64,000 nt of DNA from CAWUIO01 sp963922455 (GCA_963922455.1 CAWUIO010000007.1:1-64000), one strand, 5' to 3'. Shown: positions 1 through 9,915, counted from the first letter of the stretch. Notes: a model not told the origin generated them from the sequence alone. Made by a program: numbers and translations.

Positions 1-101
1 GGGCTTAAAAATGTATCAAAAAATATTATCCTTTGCGCAGCCTAGGGGAAGCCCCATTATAGCCTTAAAATACTATTCCAAAAAATAGCGTCTTATCAAA
101 C

Positions 102-132
102 AAAAACCCCAACCTGCGGTCGGGGTTTTTTT
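102..132 (-). terminator. Intrinsic terminator after groEL
   Basis: An A5C4 / G4T7 stem (102-110 with 122-132) with a partly paired interior ends in a T run in either direction. It lies about 55 bases past the groEL stop codon and would end the leftward groES-groEL transcript. The first 100 bases of the window hold no gene that I can recognise. Confidence 0.7.
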
Positions 133-185
133 ATAAACAATACTAATTTGGAAAGTATGTTGCGTCTGTGTACATAAGGCTGGGC

Positions 186-1826
186 TTACATCATACCGCC
201 CATACCCCCTGGCATTCCACCTGGAGGCATACCCCCTCCGGCCGGAGCTTCCTCCGGTTCGTCGGCGATTACAGCCTCGGTAGTAAGGAGTAGGGAAGAA
301 ATAGATGCCGCATTTTCCAAAGCCAAACGGGTAACTTTGGTAGGATCAATAACACCCGCAACCAATAAATCTTCATAGTTATCGGTACGTGCATTGTAAC
401 CAAAGGATCCCGAACCTTCTTTTACTTTCTGTACCACGACAGAACCTTCACCTCCGGCATTTTCCACGATTGTGCGAAGTGGAGATTCCAAAGCGATACG
501 AACGATGTTTACCCCAGTGGCCTCATCTTCATTCTCCGTGTCGATGTTGCTGAGAGATTCCAAGGTGCGGATCAAAGCAACTCCTCCTCCGGTAACCACA
601 CCTTCTTGTACGGCAGCTCGGGTGGCGTGCAAGGCATCGTCTACGCGGTCTTTCTTCTCTTTCATTTCCACCTCAGTCGCGGCACCGATGTATAGGATGG
701 CTACCCCACCTGACAATTTGGCCAAACGCTCTTGTAGTTTTTCGCGGTCATAGTCAGAAGTGGTATTATCGATTTGGGCTTTGATTTGGTTTACGCGGGC
801 ACCAATATCTTCTTTAGTACCCGCCCCGTTTACTACGGTCGTATTATCTTTGTCTATGATTACTTTTTCGGCAGTACCTAAATAATCTAAGGAAGCATTT
901 TCTAATTTATAACCACGCTCTTCCGAGATTACCGTACCTCCGGTCAAGATGGCAATGTCTTCCAACATGGCTTTGCGACGGTCTCCAAACCCAGGAGCTT
1001 TAACAGCAGCTACTTTCAAAGCCCCGCGGATTTTGTTTACCACCAATGTGGCCAAGGCTTCTCCATCTACATCTTCGGCGATGATCAACAAAGGTCGGCT
1101 TGTTTGCGCTACGCTTTCTAGTACAGGTAGTAATTCCTTCATAGAAGAAACTTTCTTCTCGGAGATAAGGATAAAAGGATTCTCCAAGTTAGCTTCCATC
1201 TTATCTGTATCAGTAACGAAGTAAGGAGAAAGGTATCCTCGGTCAAACTGCATCCCTTCTACCGTTTTTACTTCAGTCTCCGTACCTTTAGCTTCTTCTA
1301 CGGTGATTACCCCATCTTTGCCTACTTTATCCATCGCATCGGCAATCATTTGGCCGATCTTCTCATCTTGGTTGGCAGAGATCGTAGCTACTTGAGCAAT
1401 TTCGTTAGAACTGTTGATCTCTTTGGATTGGGCTTTCAAGTGATCAACTACAGCTTGTACTGCTTTGTCAATCCCTTTTTTCAAGTCCATTGGGTTTGCT
1501 CCAGCAGCAACGTTTTTGATACCAGCGTTGAAGATAGATTGAGCTAAAACCGTGGCAGTGGTAGTACCGTCACCCGCAGTATCGGCAGTTTTGGAAGCAA
1601 CTTCTTTTACCAATTGAGCTCCCATGTTCTCGATAGGATCTTTTAACTCAATTTCTTTGGCAACAGTTACCCCATCCTTGGTGATAGATGGTGCCCCAAA
1701 TTTTTTGTCTAGGATGACATTACGTCCTTTGGGTCCTAGAGTTACTTTTACCGCATTGGCTAAAGCATCAAGCCCTTTTTTTAGATTATCCCGAGCTTCG
1801 GTATCGAATAATATTGTTTTGGCCAT
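186..1826 (-). CDS. groL: Chaperonin GroEL (60 kDa)
   Basis: This is the ATP-driven, ring-forming cytosolic chaperonin that folds client proteins together with GroES. The 546-residue product has the usual family length. It begins with the canonical MAKTILFDTEAR-type N-terminus, carries the nucleotide-binding DGTTT at residues 86-90, and ends in a Gly/Met-rich tail (repeated GGM) typical of GroEL. It lies 62 bases downstream of groES on the same strand, so the two form the usual groES-groEL operon. The ATG start is fixed by the conserved N-terminus. A terminator follows. I see nothing odd in the protein. Confidence 0.99.
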   Translation of the reverse strand: MAKTILFDTEARDNLKKGLDALANAVKVTLGPKGRNVILDKKFGAPSITKDGVTVAKEIELKDPIENMGAQLVKEVASKTADTAGDGTTTATVLAQSIFNAGIKNVAAGANPMDLKKGIDKAVQAVVDHLKAQSKEINSSNEIAQVATISANQDEKIGQMIADAMDKVGKDGVITVEEAKGTETEVKTVEGMQFDRGYLSPYFVTDTDKMEANLENPFILISEKKVSSMKELLPVLESVAQTSRPLLIIAEDVDGEALATLVVNKIRGALKVAAVKAPGFGDRRKAMLEDIAILTGGTVISEERGYKLENASLDYLGTAEKVIIDKDNTTVVNGAGTKEDIGARVNQIKAQIDNTTSDYDREKLQERLAKLSGGVAILYIGAATEVEMKEKKDRVDDALHATRAAVQEGVVTGGGVALIRTLESLSNIDTENEDEATGVNIVRIALESPLRTIVENAGGEGSVVVQKVKEGSGSFGYNARTDNYEDLLVAGVIDPTKVTRLALENAASISSLLLTTEAVIADEPEEAPAGGGMPPGGMPGGMGGMM

Positions 1827-1888
1827 AACAGGAATAGGTTTAATTTTTTTTGTAAATGGTAACAGTTAAAAAGTAAATAATACCTTTT

Positions 1889-2164
1889 TTAGATAACGGC
1901 GAAGATGTCAGACTCTCGCATGATCAAATACTCTTTACCATCCACGGTGATTTCCGTGCCTGCATATTTGCCGTAAAGGATTTGATCACCCACTTTAACA
2001 GTCATAGGCTCATCTTTTTTTCCGGATCCTACGGCTACCACACTCCCTTTTTGGGGTTTTTCTTTGGCAGTGTCAGGAATGATGATACCGGATGCAGTCT
2101 TTTCTTCAGCTTCTGCCGGTTCTACTAGAACGCGATCGGCTAAAGGTTTAATATTCAATGACAT
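1889..2164 (-). CDS. groS: Co-chaperonin GroES (10 kDa)
   Basis: This is the heptameric lid of the GroEL chamber. The product is 91 residues, the normal length. It shows the family start (LNIKPLADRVLVEP), the mobile loop that contacts GroEL (about residues 20-30, with SGIIIP), and the conserved C-terminal segment that ends near DIFAVI. It is the first gene of the leftward operon with groEL. The upstream region to 2411 contains no other gene. It has a short inverted repeat near 2255-2272 that might be regulatory, but I see no CIRCE element. Confidence 0.99.
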   Translation of the reverse strand: MSLNIKPLADRVLVEPAEAEEKTASGIIIPDTAKEKPQKGSVVAVGSGKKDEPMTVKVGDQILYGKYAGTEITVDGKEYLIMRESDIFAVI

Positions 2165-2254
2165 AACTCTGAAATGATTTAAGTGTAGGAAAAAAAGTTA
2201 ATCATCAAATCCCATATGATCATTTCCTGTGCCAGGATAATTAACCAACCATTT

Positions 2255-2272
2255 TGTCATATTTTCCTGACA
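2255..2272. promoter_or_regulatory. Inverted repeat upstream of groES
   Basis: TGTCA (2255-2259) and TGACA (2268-2272) are separated by 8 bases, about 90 bases upstream of the groES start and 140 bases before the divergent gene at 2412. The position would suit a heat-shock operator or promoter. The arms are only 5 bp, so this could be chance. Confidence 0.25.
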
Positions 2273-2411
2273 GTTTTACCTTTCTTCCACATAAGTTACA
2301 CGTTTTGGCAGATTTGACATTCTCCTCATTTCTCGCTAAACTTAGTATACAACTTATGGTAGCACTTCTGGTAAAGGCATATAATCCAGAATCTTATTTG
2401 CATCTTATTCT

Positions 2412-3122
2412 ATGAAACAACTCGATGATAATTGGCTTACCGAAGGCCTCATGGATTTTGAGTACAAACAATATGTACTCTTAGCCTATCTTAGCGAAGT
2501 TAAAAAGTGTTTTGACCTGGCACGCCTTTATCCTCCTCTTTCCGACCTGGTTTTTCATTATCAAAATTTACTGGCCTTAAAAGATCAAAAGCAGATCCTA
2601 CATAAGCGCTTTCCCCAAAAACTCAGCAAAGCCGACCTGGACAGTCTAAAACTCCAGTATAAACAAGTAGTAGAAGATGACGCCCTCATGAAACTCATAG
2701 AGGATGTAGTAGAATTTGCCCTTCCCCAAATGAAATCTCTCCTGGAAGAAGGAAAAGATTTATATACCTTCGTAGAAGAACACTTAGAAATAAGTCCGGT
2801 AGGAATTTCTCCGCTTCATAAACTAGAAGGCTATTTTTTTATAGCCCACCACGATTCAAAAGATACCGATGTGTACTGGTACCAAGTGAGTGTATTAGAA
2901 AATGCCAGTGAACGTTTCCGAGCAATTCAAACCCACTTTGTGGAACGCTTTGCCCAATCCCTGGCCCATAGTTTTGAGCAAATAAAGCTTGAGTTGGTAA
3001 GAAGGAACAAAGATCTGCCCAACCCGGCTACCTACTTGGTGTACTCCAATTTGAGCTTTCCCTTAAAAGAGACCCTACTCCCCATTGCCAAACGCGCCTT
3101 GGTCCGATGTGTTTGTCAATAA
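2412..3122 (+). CDS. Conserved-looking hypothetical protein, cytosolic
   Basis: I do not recognise this 236-residue protein. It has no signal peptide or membrane segment. The first 130 residues look largely helical and rich in charged residues (many K/E/D/L). The C-terminal part has more aromatic residues (a YWYQVSVLENASERF segment). It ends in a Cys pair (VRCVCQ). It is divergent from groES and convergent with the outer-membrane barrel gene, so it appears to be a single-gene unit. Codon use is like its neighbours, which supports a real gene. No function is assigned. Confidence 0.75.
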   Translation: MKQLDDNWLTEGLMDFEYKQYVLLAYLSEVKKCFDLARLYPPLSDLVFHYQNLLALKDQKQILHKRFPQKLSKADLDSLKLQYKQVVEDDALMKLIEDVVEFALPQMKSLLEEGKDLYTFVEEHLEISPVGISPLHKLEGYFFIAHHDSKDTDVYWYQVSVLENASERFRAIQTHFVERFAQSLAHSFEQIKLELVRRNKDLPNPATYLVYSNLSFPLKETLLPIAKRALVRCVCQ

Positions 3123-3129
3123 CAAAAAA

Positions 3130-3159
3130 ATCCCCAGCGTATACAACATACCCGGGGAT
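3130..3159 (-). terminator. Terminator of the outer-membrane barrel gene
   Basis: ATCCCC (3130-3135) pairs with GGGGAT (3154-3159). Reading leftwards, the hairpin is followed by a run of seven T. It sits between two convergent genes and would end the leftward transcript. Confidence 0.7.
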
Positions 3160-3183
3160 CCATATGGTCTAATTTAGTATCTC

Positions 3184-5628
3184 TTACCAGCGACGACGGC
3201 GGTAGTTACCCCTGCCCTTCTTACTTTTTACATGGAATTGATTCCCAATCGTATACGTAGCATTCAAGCGAAGAATTTGGGTCTGGCGCTTGAAGGTCCT
3301 GAGTTGGCTAAATGTCTCACCCGAGCTTTCAAAGCCCCATTTCAAGGTATTAAATACATCACTAAAAGTAATGGCCAGCTTCAATTTGTCATCCATAAAT
3401 CCTTTGCGCATCCCCATGTCTATCCAATACACCCGGATACGCTCTCCTTGGGCAATGGCCGAGGGGGCTCGGTAATTACCGGTTACTTGGAAACGAATTT
3501 TACCCGGTAACTTGAAGTTTTGGATCATTTTGGCCGACCAGGTCGTATTCTCATTCACTAAGTCTGTATCTTCCGAACTGCCGTTGAAGGCTATCCGGTA
3601 CAAGGAGTAACTTGAATTGATATCCCACCATTTGCTAATCTGCCACGTGGCAATCAATTCCAACCCATAAGCGGTTGAGGTTCCTGTGTTTTCGGGACTC
3701 CGGATCAAAACATCCTCATTCTCCTCCGAAGGACGGGTAATCCGCTGTACAACATCCTCCGTGTAGCGATAGTAAATAGAGGGGCTAAACGTTACTTTAT
3801 CCCAATCCTTGCTGTAAGCCAATTCAAAGGAGTGAATTAACTCCGGGTTTAGATTGGGGTTACCCGTGCGTACGTTTAAGGTATCGGATAGGTCTACAAA
3901 AGGATTTAACTCTCTAAACCGGGGCCGGTCAATGCGCTTCGAGTAGGATATGCGGTAAGAATCATTGTCGGTTGGCTTGAAACCCAATCTCAAGGTAGGA
4001 AAGTAGTTAAAATAATCACGGTCAAAATCATTCCCATCGCTAGATTTGGCATCAATCCATACTTGCTCCAAACGGATACCTCCCGACAAGGTCCATTTCT
4101 TACCAAAACGATGGCGATAGCTCGTATAATACGCGTGAATTTGCTCTTCATAGTCAAAGTCATTACTCTGAACTTCATCATGCAACCACTCCGATTCATT
4201 CTCATTAAAATCTTCTAATACAAATTGCTGATCCAGATTTCGGATAATTCCCTTATAACCCGTTTCTAATTTTCCATTTTTGGCTATCGGGTGTGTGTAA
4301 TCAATTTGGCTAATGAAGTTGCGGGTCCGGGTGTCATTACTACTTCTTTGTTGCTCGGGGCTTGCATTCAAGGCTGTGAAATCAGCTGAAAAGCTGTTCG
4401 TAGAAAACTGATTGTTTTCTACTTCATCCCGATTGGTATTTGTCAAGGAAGCTTTCAAACTTTGGCCTCGTTTTTTAAACTTCCGTTCAAAAATCAAAGC
4501 GTATTCCCATACTTGATTGTCTTCGGTTTCTGTATTATCCCGCAAACTAATTTCTTCCAGCATCCGGTTTTCATCTAAGAATTCACTGGTAAGAATTTCA
4601 TCATCCGATTCGTCTTCGATACCATACAATAACTCAACTCCTAAGTTGGTCTTGGGGCTAATTTGATAATCTCCGCCCAAGCGAAAGTTGTGAGTAATCT
4701 GGTCAGAAACAATATCCCGATATTGCACTAGATAATCTGTTGAGCCATCAGAATTGAAGTTTTGTCGGTCGGCAAAGCCTTCTCCATTACGGCGTCGGTG
4801 ACGTACATCATACGATCCGAAAAGATTATAATTCTTATTGCGGTGGTTTAAGCGCAATGCGCCATTATATTGCTGAGCATTTCCGGCTCCTGCTTCCACG
4901 ATCAAATTGCTACCCTGATTGGCTTCTTTCTTTAATTTAATATCAATTACCCCTCCCACACCATCGGCATCATATTTGGCTCCGGGGTTATTCACTATTT
5001 CAATAGATTCAACCGCACTGGCCGGAATTTGATCTAAGGTAGCCGAGCGGCCATTACCCGCTAGTCCAGAGTTTCTACCATTGATCAATACATTCGGATT
5101 TCCCCCACGCAAGGTAACGTTCCCATCCACATCAACCGTTACCGATGGAACATTTCTCAAAATATCGGCTACGGTACCTCCCGATTGGGTCAAACTGGCG
5201 TCGGCATTTACGACTATGCCACTTTCTGTTTGCGTCACCAGTTCTTTTTCGGCCGTGACAAACACCGTTTCCAACTCCGTATCCCCAGAAACCATCCTTA
5301 TTTTACCTAGGTCTAGCTTAGCATTGTCGGCATTTATTTCCAAGGGAACCTCCTGGTTTTCGTAACCAATAAAGAAGGTTTTTAACATGTAGTTGCCATA
5401 AGGAATATTGTCCAAACTAAAACTACCCGACTCATCCGAAATGGTTCCAGCAACTTGGCTGGAGTCGCCTTGATTAATCAAAACCACATTGGCAAATGAT
5501 ACCGGCACCTCGCCTTCTCCGGCCTGAAGTAATTGGCCTTTTACTTGGGCATTCTCCGTATTTTGGGCTGATAAAGGACAGATAGGAATAACTAATAAAA
5601 AAAATAGAATGGTAATGATACTTCTCAT
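3184..5628 (-). CDS. Outer-membrane beta-barrel protein, TonB-receptor-like, with N-terminal carboxypeptidase-like domain
   Basis: This is an outer-membrane protein of about 814 residues. I place the start at the ATG at 5628, because it is directly followed by a good signal peptide (MRSIITILFFLLVIPICPLSAQ); the frame is open further upstream but that extension is not convincing. After the signal comes a carboxypeptidase-regulatory-like beta-sandwich (roughly residues 25-110, with the GNYMLKTFFIGYE motif). A plug-like region follows (NVPSVTVDVDGNVTLRGGNP, then ESIEIVNNPGAKYDADGVGG). The remainder is a long beta-barrel of the OMP_b-brl_3 type ending in a basic tail. Such proteins are usually annotated as TonB-dependent receptors, but the substrate cannot be read from sequence. 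It is a single gene with its own terminator. Confidence 0.9.
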   Translation of the reverse strand: MRSIITILFFLLVIPICPLSAQNTENAQVKGQLLQAGEGEVPVSFANVVLINQGDSSQVAGTISDESGSFSLDNIPYGNYMLKTFFIGYENQEVPLEINADNAKLDLGKIRMVSGDTELETVFVTAEKELVTQTESGIVVNADASLTQSGGTVADILRNVPSVTVDVDGNVTLRGGNPNVLINGRNSGLAGNGRSATLDQIPASAVESIEIVNNPGAKYDADGVGGVIDIKLKKEANQGSNLIVEAGAGNAQQYNGALRLNHRNKNYNLFGSYDVRHRRRNGEGFADRQNFNSDGSTDYLVQYRDIVSDQITHNFRLGGDYQISPKTNLGVELLYGIEDESDDEILTSEFLDENRMLEEISLRDNTETEDNQVWEYALIFERKFKKRGQSLKASLTNTNRDEVENNQFSTNSFSADFTALNASPEQQRSSNDTRTRNFISQIDYTHPIAKNGKLETGYKGIIRNLDQQFVLEDFNENESEWLHDEVQSNDFDYEEQIHAYYTSYRHRFGKKWTLSGGIRLEQVWIDAKSSDGNDFDRDYFNYFPTLRLGFKPTDNDSYRISYSKRIDRPRFRELNPFVDLSDTLNVRTGNPNLNPELIHSFELAYSKDWDKVTFSPSIYYRYTEDVVQRITRPSEENEDVLIRSPENTGTSTAYGLELIATWQISKWWDINSSYSLYRIAFNGSSEDTDLVNENTTWSAKMIQNFKLPGKIRFQVTGNYRAPSAIAQGERIRVYWIDMGMRKGFMDDKLKLAITFSDVFNTLKWGFESSGETFSQLRTFKRQTQILRLNATYTIGNQFHVKSKKGRGNYRRRRW

Positions 5629-5754
5629 GCCTTGTTCGGTTATAATGTAGATTAAAGGTATGGATAGAATCTGTAGAGAATTTGGAGAAATCCTCAGATT
5701 TATACCCAGCATAATTAAACAAAAGCCCGCCCAATTGTTTCGTTGAAAAGCATT

Positions 5755-5804
5755 TTGTTTTATAAAACAAGTAAAACATTAAACATTTTCTTGTAAGACT
5801 TACA
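5755..5804. promoter_or_regulatory. Two perfect palindromes upstream of the barrel gene
   Basis: TTGTTTTATAAAACAA (5755-5770) is a perfect 16-bp palindrome. TGTAAG-A-CTTACA (5792-5804) is a second one. Both lie 125-175 bases upstream of the leftward barrel-gene start at 5628. They could be operators. The first is AT-rich, so chance is possible. Confidence 0.3.
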
Positions 5805-6011
5805 GCTTATTCTACAACTTTCAAGCATTTATTCCATCTTAGCCGTTTTTTCTTTGGACTTTCCCTCTAAAACCCAAAGAGTCTCTTTTAAAACTCAGCC
5901 TGCGTATTTGAACAAAAACCAAGATTTATGGAAGAAAATCAAGCCCTTGCTTATACATGGATACATTTGTTAAAAATTTATTAAAATAGACATAAGAATC
6001 AATACAAGCGA

Positions 6012-6147
6012 TTTGGGGCTTGCCTGCGCATACAAATTGGCTTACTCACGAAGACATATCTACCCGCGCAGGCCGGGCTAGGCTGCCAAGCCGGCCAACG
6101 CACAAGCAGCGGGGGTCTTGGCCCATACGGGCGCCTATCCCTAAGCC
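6012..6147 (-). repeat. Dispersed GC-rich intergenic repeat, divergent copy
   Basis: The gap from 5629 to 6294 lies between divergent genes. Its first 380 bases are AT-rich and hold only the palindromes noted. The rest holds this most divergent member of the family. The GGGGCTTGCC edge, the stem arms GCCTGCGC / GCGCAGGC, the GGCCGGGCT block and the closing ATCCCTAAGCC are recognisable. The stem sequence differs from other copies but still pairs. An extra AAGGCTGCCCCTA near 6170 resembles one edge of the repeat. Confidence 0.75.
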
Positions 6148-6294
6148 AAGTTTTCGGCCCATATCCCCTAAGGCTGCCCCTAGAAATTTTATAATCCTGT
6201 AAATTTCTTATTGAAATTTGTACAATATCTTTAACTTGCTAGCACAACTCATACCGGTACATCATCCACCGGAATCTTGATTAATCACTAAACT

Positions 6295-9200
6295 ATGAAA
6301 ATGAAATTCGCACCTGGGGTTCTCATCCTCCTAGGGATCCTGAGTCTAGCATCTTGCCAACAATCGCAAACCCATCAAGGTCCTGATCGTCCGCATAGCC
6401 CTTGGTTTTTCCGTTCGGTACTTGATGAAAAGCCACGTATGTTAACCCTTGCGCTTCACGAAGAGCTCTGGGCAGCCTACCATACCCAAACGGGGGCACT
6501 TTATAAAGTATGGCGGGGCGATGTTAATTTAGACGGAGCGGTTTATACTACCCGGCACGGCCCGCAACCCACGAGCCGAGGGGCTACATATCTAGAAAAC
6601 CCCCTCACAAGTGCATGGGAAATTAAAAAAGGCGATACGCCCCAAAAATATACCTATCAGTACTTTGGCCACAAGTTGGAAAATGGCCAGATTCGGCTCA
6701 TCCACCAATTAATCTTAGCCGACGGCTCAGAAATTGAAATAAGCGAAGGCCCCGAGTTTATACAAGATGCCGAGGGTAACCCAGGCCTAGAGCGAAGCTT
6801 TATGGCCCGCAACGTTCCCGAAGGATTGGATATAACACTTCCCCTTCAAATTAGCAATACCCTGCCCAAAGGTGGGCTGGATGTGCAAGGGGATTTTACG
6901 ACCGTGGAAGAAAAGAAAAGAAATGCTCAAGGCCAGGATGTATTGGATATATCCGGCCTGCTCCATATAAAGGCCAATCAAATGGCCATAGTTCGTAGCT
7001 ATTTTAAAAGCGATGCCCTTAGCTACATCCAAGAAAATAAGGCCCTAGCTTTGAGCCCCGAAGCCATTATTGAGCAAAGTGACTGCCGCAGTTGCCACAA
7101 TGAAACCGAAAAAACCATCGGCCCTGCCTATGTTACAATTGCCAAAAAGTACGACAACACCTTTAAAAACGTAGAATATCTCAGCAACAAAATATTAAAT
7201 GGGGGAGCCGGCGTATGGGGAGAAACCGCCATGAATGCCCATCCCAATTTGGATTATGCTCAAGCTGAGATGCTCGCCAAGTATGTACTTGCCTTAGATA
7301 AAGAAGAACTCACCAATGAAATGGAAGGCCTTCCCAATCAAGGGGTGGTAGTCCACGTTTATCAGTTTTTTGAAACCTTAGAAGCTCTCCCCAAGCCCAA
7401 GGCCGACCAAAAGCCCGTAAAATCAGAAGTGAAAGACCGAGCTTTAATCAATCATAATTTTGTAAAACCCTTGCAAGATAATTTCCTAACCGTGGTAAAG
7501 GGTAAGCTCCATATTCCCCGCACGGGCACCTATACCTTCCTTACCCGCAATAATTATGGAGGTTCTGACTTCGTTTTGGACAACAAAAAAGTCATTGATT
7601 TTGACGGATGGCACGAAGGGGGCTGGGCAGGAAGCCCCGAAGCTGAGCTGTCCCTGGAAGCGGGTGTATATCCCTTCACCATGCGCTATTTCCGGGGTAC
7701 AGGTAACCCTCCCAACTCTGGTGATAGTTGGTTTGGCGTACTTCGCTGGAAAGCTCCCGGGGATGAACGCTTTGATAATGTTCCTAAAGAACTCTTTAGT
7801 TACGAATCCAAAGACCTTATCACCGAAACGGAGGAATTAGTTGTCACCTACCGGGGGCAGAGAATACCCGGAGATCAATTTCCTCTGGAAGCCGTACATC
7901 CCAGTTTTGACCTAAAACAAGCCCGGCCTGATAGTTTTCAACCCAAAGTAGCCGGCATGGATTTTCTCTCCGATGGCCGTTTGGTAGTCAGCACTTGGGA
8001 TTCTACGGGTTCTGTATATATTTTAAGTGGCCTTGATCAAGACGATCCCGAGAAAATTCAAGTAAAGCTATTTGCCCAGGGACTGGCCGAACCCTTGGGG
8101 CTAAAAGTGGTAGAAGATGAAATTTACGTGTTACAAAAGCAAGAACTTACCCAACTGATCGATGAAAATGGCGATCAAGTAGCCGATACCTACCAGAACA
8201 TTTGTAACAATTGGAAAGTCTCGGCCAATTTCCACGAATTTGCCTTTGGGCTAGCATTTCAAGAGGGATATTTTTATGGCGCTTTGGCCACGGCTATACT
8301 TCCCGGGGGTGCCAGTGCCAATCCTCAAATAGTAGATCGAGGCAAAATCTTTAAGATAAACCGCAAAACCGGGGATATTGATTTTCTCGCCCACGGAATG
8401 CGTACCCCCAATGGCATCGGGATCGGGGTAGACCAACAAATCTTCAATGCCGACAATCAAGGTGACTGGCTACCGGCCAGTAAAGTGGTGCACGTGCAAG
8501 AAGGGGCGTTTTATGGTTCACGTTCCGTAGACTTTGCAGGTACCGCCGATCTCAAACCTACTTTACCTGTAGTGTGGATGCCGCAAGATGAGATTGGAAA
8601 TTCCCCAGCCCAGATTGGGCTCCTAAACGATGGGCCATATGCCGGGCAAATGATCGTAGCCGAAGTAACCCACGGTGGACTTAAACGCATCTATCCTGAA
8701 AAAATAAATGGGGCCTACCAAGGCGCTTTGTTCCGCTTTACTCAAGGAATGGAAGCCGGTATAAATCGCTTTGCCTACGGACCCGATGGTGCATTATACC
8801 TGGGAGGAATTGGGGTAAATGGAAACTGGGGACACTACGTAGAGGGCAAAATGGGCCAGTTTGCCTTGCAAAAGATAAGCTACAATGGCCAATCAACCTT
8901 TGAAATGCTTCACGTAAGTGCCCGTAGCAATGGTTTGGAAATTGAGTTTACCGAAGCATTACAGGTCGGCGAGGGAGGTTCTCCTGAGGATTACTTGGTA
9001 AAACAGTGGTGGTACCAACCCACACAAAACTATGGTGGCCCCAAAATGGATGAAGAGCAACTCTCCATTACTTCGGTGCACCTATCGGATGACCGCAAAA
9101 AAGTGTTTTTAGAAATAGAGGGCATGAAGGCCGAGCATTTGCTATACCTTAGAATCTTAAACCACTTTGTCAGTGTGCAAGATCATGAGCTATGGAGTAC

Positions 9201-9915
9201 CGAATGTTGGTATACCATGAATAACATCCCCAACAATAAACCGGGCTTTACCAAGGACTCCCCAAACAACCTTGTGGACAATACACTCAGCCCAGATGAA
9301 ATACAAGAAGGCTGGAAACTTTTATTTGATGGAAAATCGACAGATGGCTGGCATTCTTACGGGCAAAAACAAGCCGCAACTACTTGGCAAGCGCAAAACG
9401 GGGTCTTATCCTTTAGCCCAGCTACATCAGATATAAACACCGACTTGCTCACCCATGAACAATACGAAAACTTTGAGCTTAAGCTTGAATGGAAAATTAG
9501 CCCAGGGGGAAATAGCGGAATTATGTACCGAGTACAAGAACGAGAAGACGCACCGGGCTGGTTTACCGGGCCTGAAATGCAAATCTTGGATGATGCAGCC
9601 CACCCCGATGCCCGATACCCCAAGCACCGTTCCGGCGATTTGTATGATATGATCGCTTGCCGCTTTGTGAGTGTAAAACCAGCAGGTGAATGGAATAAAA
9701 TTCGCCTTAGAGTGCAAAACAATAAAGTACAGCACTGGCAAAATGGGCATTTAGTGGTAGAATACACCATTGGCGATGATTCTTGGAATGAGATCTTTAC
9801 AAATAGTAAATTTGCCGAAATGGCCGATTTTGCCAAAAAGCCAAAAGGCCACATCCTTCTGCAAGATCATGGCGATAAAGTCTATTTTAAGAACATCAAG
9901 ATTAAAGCACTATAA
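6295..9915 (+). CDS. Multidomain lipoprotein: cytochrome c, PA14-like, beta-propeller and DUF1080 domains
   Basis: This is a large exported lipoprotein of 1206 residues. The N-terminus is a lipoprotein signal with lipobox LASC (Cys21). A heme c motif CRSCH lies at residues 264-268, followed by a Met-containing region, so a monoheme cytochrome c domain is likely. Residues of about 345-505 look like a PA14-type carbohydrate-binding fold (TGTYTFLTRNNYGGSDFVLD). About 545-880 resembles a soluble glucose/sorbosone-dehydrogenase-type beta-propeller (FLSDGRLVVSTWDSTGSV, GMRTPNGIGIG). From about 1005 to the end is a DUF1080 / 3-keto-disaccharide hydrolase domain (LLFDGKSTDGWHSYG, GNSGIMYR). A role in oxidising and then cleaving sugars at the cell surface is inference. 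The next gene is also a giant exported protein but is probably separately transcribed. Confidence 0.88.
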   Translation: MKMKFAPGVLILLGILSLASCQQSQTHQGPDRPHSPWFFRSVLDEKPRMLTLALHEELWAAYHTQTGALYKVWRGDVNLDGAVYTTRHGPQPTSRGATYLENPLTSAWEIKKGDTPQKYTYQYFGHKLENGQIRLIHQLILADGSEIEISEGPEFIQDAEGNPGLERSFMARNVPEGLDITLPLQISNTLPKGGLDVQGDFTTVEEKKRNAQGQDVLDISGLLHIKANQMAIVRSYFKSDALSYIQENKALALSPEAIIEQSDCRSCHNETEKTIGPAYVTIAKKYDNTFKNVEYLSNKILNGGAGVWGETAMNAHPNLDYAQAEMLAKYVLALDKEELTNEMEGLPNQGVVVHVYQFFETLEALPKPKADQKPVKSEVKDRALINHNFVKPLQDNFLTVVKGKLHIPRTGTYTFLTRNNYGGSDFVLDNKKVIDFDGWHEGGWAGSPEAELSLEAGVYPFTMRYFRGTGNPPNSGDSWFGVLRWKAPGDERFDNVPKELFSYESKDLITETEELVVTYRGQRIPGDQFPLEAVHPSFDLKQARPDSFQPKVAGMDFLSDGRLVVSTWDSTGSVYILSGLDQDDPEKIQVKLFAQGLAEPLGLKVVEDEIYVLQKQELTQLIDENGDQVADTYQNICNNWKVSANFHEFAFGLAFQEGYFYGALATAILPGGASANPQIVDRGKIFKINRKTGDIDFLAHGMRTPNGIGIGVDQQIFNADNQGDWLPASKVVHVQEGAFYGSRSVDFAGTADLKPTLPVVWMPQDEIGNSPAQIGLLNDGPYAGQMIVAEVTHGGLKRIYPEKINGAYQGALFRFTQGMEAGINRFAYGPDGALYLGGIGVNGNWGHYVEGKMGQFALQKISYNGQSTFEMLHVSARSNGLEIEFTEALQVGEGGSPEDYLVKQWWYQPTQNYGGPKMDEEQLSITSVHLSDDRKKVFLEIEGMKAEHLLYLRILNHFVSVQDHELWSTECWYTMNNIPNNKPGFTKDSPNNLVDNTLSPDEIQEGWKLLFDGKSTDGWHSYGQKQAATTWQAQNGVLSFSPATSDINTDLLTHEQYENFELKLEWKISPGGNSGIMYRVQEREDAPGWFTGPEMQILDDAAHPDARYPKHRSGDLYDMIACRFVSVKPAGEWNKIRLRVQNNKVQHWQNGHLVVEYTIGDDSWNEIFTNSKFAEMADFAKKPKGHILLQDHGDKVYFKNIKIKAL

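Noticed and set aside
472..1869. Plus-strand open frames opposite groEL (472-753, 949-1224, 1350-1547, 1624-1869)
   Set aside because: They are antisense shadows of a highly conserved gene, with no coding signature of their own.
6020..6202. Open frame in the gap before the cytochrome-containing gene
   Set aside because: It translates the divergent dispersed repeat; no start signal or family similarity.
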